A DNA stretch of 64,000 bases from contig NC_087152.1 of assembly GCF_035594125.1 (NCBI RefSeq), positions 11,587,501 through 11,651,500 of the forward strand, written 5' to 3'. Source of the DNA: Scylla paramamosain (Eukaryota > Arthropoda > Malacostraca > Decapoda > Portunidae). The position numbers were made by a program, and so were the translations under genes. The notes under the pieces are model-generated. The model did not search any database. It saw only the letters and a program-made list of their open reading frames with translations, and had not been told where the DNA came from. Numbering within the stretch: the stretch's first letter is position 1; every line of letters begins with the position of its first letter. Positions 54,644 to 64,000 of the stretch are shown here, piece after piece.

Positions 54644-54729
<86 letters not shown>
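54644..54729. repeat. (AC)n microsatellite
   Basis: About 43 AC units. Confidence 0.97.
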
Positions 54730-54732
<3 letters not shown>

Positions 54733-54850
54733 CCAGAAAAAAAAGTTGGAAGAAAGTGTGTTAAGTTGAGTGGATCTCTTGATCCCCAACATTTTCCTTC
54801 GATTCAGTATCATATATTTTATATGTTTCTGTAGCTACTTCTGCTTTAGG

Positions 54851-55036
<186 letters not shown>

Positions 55037-56337
55037 TTCATAAAATCAACAAGTGGAATCTCCAAAGAAAGACAAAGTATCCCAATCTGAAAAAAGAGAA
55101 AAATCATAATTACAACATTTGCTCTCAGTTTTTCTCTCCCAGCTTTAATTTCAGCAGGATAATCCGCACACTCTTCTGTCCTTGACATGTGGTGCACAGC
55201 AGCAATATCACGCCATAAGGAATAGAACAAAAAGTAAAATTAAGAACCAAGTCACTGCAGTCACACTGGGATATTATAAAACGTTTAAAAACTTTACTCC
55301 GAAAATGTTCCCAAACCACAACGTTAGGAAAAACAAGCCACAAGAACAAGCAAGACTTCGAAGGTTTATTAAAGCAAGGACCATCAGCAAAGCATACAAG
55401 AGTACCAGTTAATGAAGGGAAAACACACAATGCAGTCACCCTTAATGCTTGCACTAATACAGGACAAAATGCCGCTCCACTCTGTAGAGAAAGAACCGGT
55501 TTTCAAAACATGACGTAAGCAGAGAATTAGAGAACAAAGAGCAAAGTTTCCATGTATTTGACGTAGGAATGATCTTAATCTTAGCGGAGGGACGGTTAAG
55601 GTCGGCAAAACTCCATGTTGTAAATCTTGCGTCTCCTCAAACTTCGAAGCCGAATCGATATCTCACATGTATAACCTTCAGATAAATTTCTCAATGTTTC
55701 AGAATACCGGACTTTACAAAAACAAAGAAAGCCACCATGTAGTCATCCTCCAATCTTTGATAATCCTCTTGGCTTTCTCTTTAAGGACTAGCACCTCAGT
55801 GAGTTATTTATTTTTCTTCCTATTTGTTGGCCTCAGCCAGTGTAACTTATATAAAAAAAAGATCTTAGGAAGGGATCACACAAGAGACATGATACCAGCG
55901 GGAGTATTCACAGCAGCCTTAGAACTATTCATCAGAAAGTTCACACGAAGTAAAACGAAATGAATATACACATAGAGAAATCGAATGTGCAGTCATTTAT
56001 GATTTGAAAATGAGGAGTTCATTGAAATGCTCTCTAAGTTCGTAGAGAAAATCAAGCAATGTACCGGTCTCGACTCTAGTAACTGATAAGGCACCATCAT
56101 TAATATACAAGATGAAATCCCCACTGATGATGAATAATTTAGATGAGAAACTAATAATAATGTGCATTTAAAAGAAAAAAACGCAGTGATAGAGAATGAA
56201 AAACATCTAGACATCGATCTTAGAATCTTCCATCAAACATACCGGAAAGGCACGGTGTGTATGCTAAACATGGCAACAGTAAGTTAAGAAGGTTATACAC
56301 GCTTATCTATTGTGGATACAAAATATCAATGAATATT
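55037..56337. other. longest relatively repeat-poor stretch; no gene recognised
   Basis: ORFs of 76-109 codons occur on both strands (55125-55454 -, 55182-55412 +, 55667-55963 +) with balanced composition but no family I know. At 56016-56276 one + frame reads EEFIEMLSKFVEKIKQCTGL, then stops, then HLKEKNAVIENEKHLDID, which may be decayed coding sequence. Confidence 0.35.
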
Positions 56338-56544
56338 AACCCTTTTATCGCTAAATCCACCCTGTGTTAACATTCAGATCACTGTACAATGTTGCTTGCT
56401 TGGACATCCACAAAAAAAAAAAAGTTTGAATTGACTTTTGTCTTTTCTAAACCAGTAATATATTTAAGAGGCAACTACAAAAGACAAAGGACAAAGAAAG
56501 AAATTTATTATATGAAAAACTGTTTTGGCACTTAAGGGGTTAAA
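56338..56544 (-). mobile_element. TTAA-flanked miniature element, family M, copy 2
   Basis: TTAACCCTTTTATCGCTAAA at the left and (reverse complement) TTAACCCCTTAAGTGCCAAA at the right give imperfect terminal inverted repeats (about 12 of 16 positions) next to TTAA on both sides. Length about 207 bp with no ORF. TTAA target sites and CCC/GGG-type ends are characteristic of piggyBac transposons and their MITEs. Confidence 0.65.
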
Positions 56545-56779
56545 AGCACCAAGATAACAGCAAAGGGACAAAAATTAGAGAGGAGAAAGACAGAGGGTGG
56601 AGGAGCAGCTAATAAGTAAAGCAAGGTCTGAATGAGAGGACTGCGAGAGACAGTAGGTGGCGGGGCTGAGGGAAACCAGACTCCAGGTGGTGGGAAGATG
56701 GGGCGGAAAAGTTTGGAGACAGAATTTGGCGGAGGCTGGCACAGTTTCATGGCTCACGGAATTGGTTTGGAAAAGTATT

Positions 56780-56780
<1 letters not shown>

Positions 56781-56839
<59 letters not shown>
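56781..56839. repeat. (GT)n microsatellite
   Basis: About 29 GT units. Confidence 0.97.
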
Positions 56840-56840
<1 letters not shown>

Positions 56841-57229
56841 TATGGGGATTGTGAAAAAAAAAAAAAACACGCTCAGCCATCAAACATTACTCTTATCTGG
56901 CTAGAATCTGAAGCAATGACGTTATTAATCACGCTGCGAGGCCTCATCAGTCACACACGAGGAGGAGACGCAGCACAAGGACACAATTACGTAAATCTTG
57001 CCGTCCCACCGCTGCTTCCCGCGTCTCTCACTCCCTCACTCAAGCTGGTTACGTGACTTTTTTTTTCCTCGGCGTGTCTCATTTTCGCCGGACACTTGTA
57101 CTTGTTCTACTGTTGTGAAATAACTCTATTTTTGTTTTGTTTTGTTTTGTTTTGTTTGTTTTTTGTTTGTTTGCTCAAATGATCCGTTTGTAATCCTGGT
57201 TTTTATTATTATTACATGCAAGACGCACT

Positions 57230-57712
57230 CCTTGTAAGCCTCAGCGTCCCTCTTAGTACTTCTCAGCGTCCCTTTCAGCGTCTCTCTTAGTACTTCTCAG
57301 CGTCCCTTTCAGCGTCACTATAAATTTCACTCTTAGCGTTATAACTCATCTTCATTCTTAGCGTCACGTTCAGCTTCAACCTTAGCATTAACCTCAGCGT
57401 CACTCTTACTGTCACTCTACACGTCATCTTAAAGCGTCATTCACATAACCCATAGTATCACACGCAGTCACTCACTGACTGTCACTGTCGCTATAAGATG
57501 ACGGGCTTGGGCTGTGCTCATGACGGGGAATAACAGTCGACTGGGTCTTTTTTTTTTTTTTTTATATATACACATCCCTTAGCATCACCCTTATCTTCAC
57601 CCTTCACATCACCCTTGGCATCACTAGCGTCACTTTCACCTTCACTGTGTATCATTTTAGCATCATTCCCAGCATTACTTACCGTCACCCTTACCGTCAC
57701 TCTTATCCACAT
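57230..57712. repeat. degenerate 6/12-bp repeat, AGCGTCACTCTT type
   Basis: AGCGTCAC or AGCATCAC words followed by CTT or TTC recur throughout. At the start there is a longer two-copy unit (CAGCGTCCCTTTCAGCGTCT, CTTAGTACTTCT). The - strand gives an ORF with DAKGDVKGEDKGDAKG, a by-product of the 18-bp beat. A poly(T) tract (57547-57562) interrupts. Confidence 0.8.
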
Positions 57713-58571
<859 letters not shown>

Positions 58572-58635
58572 CTCGTACAAATATACAGTTTACAAAAACA
58601 TCATTTCCTCATAAAATGATCGAGTAGTTAAAATC

Positions 58636-58760
58636 TTCAAGTGCCTGCAGTTATATTTTGGCTCTGTGAAAATTGCCTAGGGTTATTCCAATGAAGTAAC
58701 GAGTATCATAGCGCCATTAGCAGTTAAAGAAATGAGTATATGTATAATCACCAGCCATCA
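58636..58760 (+). repeat. dispersed repeat family C, copy 2
   Basis: AAGTGCCTGCAGTTATATTT, GGCTCTGTGAAAATTGCC, GGGTTATTCCAATGAAGTAA and CGAGTATCATAGCGCCATTA match 32327-32440 in order. Confidence 0.7.
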
Positions 58761-59326
58761 GAACATTAAGAGGAAACATGAAGGGGAGACAACGGAAAGT
58801 GAACATGTACTTAAAAATAATATATCAGAAGCGACCAACATTTGCATCGACTGTTCCCCAAGCACTCACAAATCATGCCAGTGAATTGTACTGGTAAATA
58901 CTGGTAGATGTAAGGCTGTCGACTGTCCCAAGGCAATACGTGTTCCCAGAAAGTGGACTCAATTCTAGTATATTTTGAGTATACATTAGTGCAAACAAAA
59001 TCCCACGTGTACAGTTATTAAATGAACTCCTGCTGCTATTTCACTATAATACATATTCCATTTTCTGTTTTATATATATATATATTTTTTTTTTTTCATC
59101 ACGTTAATTGTATTCTTTATCACTGCACCTTTAATTTAACGCTTTTATTTCGTCGATTGATTCTTTTCCCGCACTTTTATGCAATATTCATAGAGTTGTG
59201 GATCGGTGTGATGGTAAATTATGCTTAGCACGAACAAAAATATGCATTTAAATCAAACATAAGTAAAAACGCTGTTGAATTATTCCTGCTATTACTTTTT
59301 TTTCTAGATTAACATTAACCATGAAA

Positions 59327-59328
<2 letters not shown>

Positions 59329-59419
<91 letters not shown>
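59329..59419. repeat. (AC)n microsatellite
   Basis: About 45 AC units. Confidence 0.97.
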
Positions 59420-59420
<1 letters not shown>

Positions 59421-59560
59421 CACTGCATTATACATGGCACATTAACACTATTCTTCAACACGCCGTAACTTTTCGATGTATGATATCTAAGATAATATGG
59501 AGTAAACTCTGAAAAGATTTATGCAGTTGCTATATCATATTTCTTTGCAAGCCCACTAAA

Positions 59561-59692
59561 ATGCGTGAGCTTACGGAGGAGGAGGAGGAAAAGTATCGTG
59601 GGTGCCACATGAAGGTGTCTGCCTCATCTGGACTCAAGGTCTTAGTGCCTCAAATTAATGACACCCTCTTCTTGACTTTCATGAGCATTTAA
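59561..59692 (+). CDS. possible 43-residue ORF, unknown
   Basis: The ORF starts MRELTEEEEEKYRGCHMKVS and continues ASSGLKVLVPQINDTLFLTF with a TAA at 59690. The frame is open from about 59512. Composition is ordinary apart from a five-glutamate run. It is not microsatellite-derived. No domain or family recognised and no splice or promoter support, so it may be chance or a decayed exon. Confidence 0.15.
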   Translation: MRELTEEEEEKYRGCHMKVSASSGLKVLVPQINDTLFLTFMSI

Positions 59693-60057
59693 AAACTTCA
59701 AAGCCACAATGATCCTCCGCGCGCCACCGACGTTAATAGAGGCAGGAGCGTTGCCTAAGCACACGTAATCATTCATCACAAAATAAAATATGGAAATACT
59801 TGCTTTTATACATTCGATAAAGAGGACATGAAAGAAATTCCATGAAGTAATTACTGCAAAGATATGATGGATTGTTGCGCCGTGGGATTTTTTTTTTTTT
59901 TCTGGAGGAAGAATGAGTGATTATGGTCCATGACGCCTCGACTCGACCAGACCTGAGGACGCAGCCACTCGATGCTGATGCTCGGGGAGGCAACATCTGC
60001 GGGTGTCAGTAACGAAAAATGTGGCATATTCGGGAAACAGAGGTTGGAGATGCGTAT

Positions 60058-60059
<2 letters not shown>

Positions 60060-60096
<37 letters not shown>
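60060..60096. repeat. (CA)n microsatellite
   Basis: About 18 CA units. Confidence 0.96.
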
Positions 60097-60097
<1 letters not shown>

Positions 60098-60149
60098 GGA
60101 TCATTCCTTCCGCAGTATTGGAAGGAAATCTAGTGTTCGGGGACCTTTT

Positions 60150-60244
60150 ATTATTCTGGCGGCGGCGGCAGCACAATCGCTCCTTGTCTCGTCAGTCAGC
60201 CTGGCAGCGCGAGGGTCGCCGCCGCCCTGCTCTCCGATGTAAGT
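60150..60244 (+). promoter_or_regulatory. possible first exon with arthropod-type initiator and consensus splice donor
   Basis: A GC-rich patch with GGCGGCGGCGG and GCCGCCGCCC contains TCAGTCAG (60192), which fits the arthropod TCAGT initiator, and CGAT|GTAAGT at 60239, a perfect donor hexamer. No clear start codon or downstream exon is visible. Confidence 0.25.
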
Positions 60245-60651
60245 TATGCTTCAGAAGGACACACTTACTACCATCCTTGGGCCGTAACTTTGGTGTGTGT
60301 GACATGTATGAGAGCGTGTAATTTCGTGTGTGATTCGCCGAGCCACAGGGACTGCCGGGAGGGCGCCGCTGCAACCATGCCGATATTTTTCTCCCTTTGA
60401 CTCGCTCAGACAAGCACGCCAAGCACACCAATGAGGGAGAGAAAAAGTTTGGTTTTCGTTTGAATAGATTGCGTATTTAACTTTCCCTGATATTTAGGGG
60501 GAGGCAGTGTAGCAAAAAGCTGAAGTGAACTGAGTCGTGAAACACAGACAGGTAAAGTTCCCTGGAGGGTGTGAGCGTCACAGCCTGGTCTGCACCTCAG
60601 CCTTAATAAGATGCGTAATGGCAAGGCGACCTGTCCATCACGGGGACCTGC

Positions 60652-60652
<1 letters not shown>

Positions 60653-60694
<42 letters not shown>
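60653..60694. repeat. (AC)n microsatellite
   Basis: About 21 AC units. Confidence 0.96.
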
Positions 60695-60697
<3 letters not shown>

Positions 60698-60934
60698 TCA
60701 TGGGTGGTGATGGCCCGTGAATTTCATGTTTATAAATATAATACAATTTAATACATGGGCTAACAAAATGCTTTAATTAAGAGCCATGCAAAAAAATTAA
60801 GAAGAAAAGCTAATGCAATAGATGAAAGTATTTTTGCCAGACCATATTCTTCATTCTATTAAACATTTTCTAGAATGTCACATCACTACTTTGGGGAAGT
60901 TTGTCTTGTAAACCCCATGTACGCGAGTGCGCGC

Positions 60935-60936
<2 letters not shown>

Positions 60937-61014
<78 letters not shown>
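60937..61014. repeat. (GA)n microsatellite
   Basis: About 39 GA units. Confidence 0.97.
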
Positions 61015-62601
<1,587 letters not shown>

Positions 62602-62800
62602 TTAACCTTTTCATTGTTAAACAGTTTTCTAATAATGATATAGGTACAACTCTACATTTTTTTTTCTGCACAACAGTTTTTCTTCAGATAGTTACCTAAC
62701 CAAAAAGACAAGATTTGCTTAATTTCTCTGTGCCCATGCAAACAAATATTCCGGTGCTCTGAACGTCAATAAAGAATGAGCGTGAGAGTAAGACGGTTAA
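62602..62800 (+). mobile_element. TTAA-flanked miniature element, family M, copy 3
   Basis: Begins TTAACCTTTTCATTGTTAAA and ends GAGAGTAAGACGGTTAA. Internal words TTTCTGCACAACAGTTTTTC, TTGCTTAATTTCTCTGTGCC and CATGCAAACAAAT are loosely shared with 35493-35760. The right end matches poorly, so the 3' boundary is tentative. Confidence 0.45.
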
Positions 62801-63512
62801 AGCAGGAAAATGTACAAAAAGTGACTGGAGAACTTTGTGTTATTATGACAGGCCCCTTCCAAGAGTAATATTCAGGTAACATGCATGAAATTGCTGAAAG
62901 TTAATATGTCATAACTTTTATTATTAAGGTTGTGGAAGGAGCGTTGTTGTCTCGTTCACTCGTTCATTTCTTCAAGTTTCGCTCATCACTTCCACCAACA
63001 TGACTTATCAGGGTATTCTAACAAAGCCTTCGTATTATTCTCAACTTCGTATTTCTTGACAGCTTTATTGAAGAGTTTTACTTCCATGTTTAATCTTCTC
63101 ATCTCCGGAAGCTGTGTAGCGAATCAGCAACTTTCGCTTCAATAATTACCATGAAGCTCTTCTTAAATTTTACGGATATTGTTAATTAGTTTCCGTATTC
63201 CTCATTTTCATCGTTCCTAATCACGTAGGCCAGAAAACAGTTAAGCAGATCCTTCAGCTTCCTTTATAAATTATAGAAGCTTTCTAAATTACTGCGCACT
63301 TTATTTACATGCACTCATGAAATATAACAGGCAAAAAGAACACAAAATTACTTAACAAGCTGAACTATTCATGGACCAACCCAGCACTTCTGAATAATTC
63401 TAGATGACAAAAACTAACTAACCCTGGAAAGACGGTCCTCTTAAACGTCCCAGAAACAGAATATAATTTAATCAACCCTAGTAACAACACAATCTATCAC
63501 TTAAACATCCTA
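62801..63512. other. unannotated
   Basis: Unique-looking sequence. Nothing supported. Confidence 0.45.
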
Positions 63513-63600
63513 AAAAAAAAAAAATAAATAAATAATAAATAAAATAAATAAATAAAATAAGATAAAAAAAATAAATAAATAAAACTAAATAAATAAAAAC
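63513..63600. repeat. (AAAT)n degenerate microsatellite
   Basis: AAAT/AAATA units with GATA and ACTA interruptions. Confidence 0.92.
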
Positions 63601-63932
63601 TAAAGGGCATAACAGACACCCACTGACGCAAAGCCGCCACGAGAGAGCCAATTCCTCACCATCTCACTTACCCAATGACACCAGGTACTCAATGCTCCCT
63701 CCGTCCACTCTCGCGCCCATGCCCACGCTCGCGACACCTCAACATCATTATTAACACGCCAACACAGATCAAATTAGTTTCTTGCGCTAGAATGCTCCCG
63801 ATAACAGCACGCTTCACAATTACATCTCATTATTTATACAAAGTGGTTGGAATTACTGGCAAATTTTCTGTTTAATCTCGAGAGAGGAATAATCTTGACG
63901 TTCCTCTCTGGAGTTGAAGGCTATGCAATTAT

Positions 63933-63934
<2 letters not shown>

Positions 63935-64000
<66 letters not shown>
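63935..64000. repeat. (CT)n microsatellite, cut by window end
   Basis: CT run continuing past the last base. Confidence 0.97.

Overview
This window reads as non-coding nuclear DNA from an arthropod, most likely a decapod crustacean. Three things point that way. It is packed with very long, perfect dinucleotide microsatellites: GA/CT arrays of up to about 180 bp, plus CA/GT and AT. Its non-LTR retrotransposon remnants have a coding style and an octamer 3' tail that I associate with crab and shrimp genomes. There are no prokaryotic features at all: no operons, no ribosome-binding sites, no ORF with a convincing bacterial or viral product. The taxonomic call is an inference and cannot be proved from the bases alone. 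I find no confident host protein-coding gene. Nearly all long ORFs are translations of microsatellites (SL, RE, TH, CV, IY or poly-S/L/E repeats).

The recognisable contents fall into four layers. (1) About 70 microsatellites, many compound. (2) Older, decayed tandem arrays that are easy to miss because their units are only 60-85% alike. Several (near 1.6, 9.2/11.0, 15.3 and 42.3 kb) share a period of about 26-31 bp. Others have units of about 38, 56, 65, 73, 100, 120 and 140 bp. (3) Transposable-element debris: a 5'-truncated, frame-broken non-LTR retrotransposon (about 9415-10920) lying inside a pyrimidine-rich minisatellite, two short 3' ends of another LINE family (23.75 and 52.35 kb), three copies of a TTAA-flanked miniature element of piggyBac style (35.5, 56.3 and 62.6 kb), a possible LTR (29.6-29.87 kb), and a possible antisense retroelement tail (21.28 kb). 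(4) Unclassified dispersed repeats: one family with five copies (20.4, 26.1, 33.6, 34.3 and 49.2 kb), one with two copies (32.3 and 58.6 kb), and a local direct duplication (0.31 and 2.06 kb).

By region: 0-5.5 kb is AT- or purine-rich with three decayed arrays. 8-11.2 kb holds pyrimidine tracts and the retrotransposon. 14.2-15.5 kb is a stack of three adjacent minisatellites. 17-29 kb is dominated by tri- and dinucleotide arrays. 29.6-30.1 kb is a GC-richer island. 31-36.3 kb is the richest stretch, where a 56-bp-unit minisatellite contains an internal GA array of about 180 bp. 41.1-47.2 kb alternates GA/CT arrays with two decayed minisatellites. 51.7-52.4 kb and 57.2-57.7 kb hold two more. 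54.85-55.04 kb is a CA/GT inverted repeat running into a Z-DNA-prone GTGC tract.

No set of genes works together here. The unifying theme is hierarchical repeat turnover: long minisatellite-like arrays decay while short-period arrays grow inside or beside them. Possible gene signals are weak: a 25-codon signal-peptide-like ORF at 12480, a GC-rich putative first exon with a consensus splice donor at 60239, and a 43-codon ORF at 59561. All are given low confidence.
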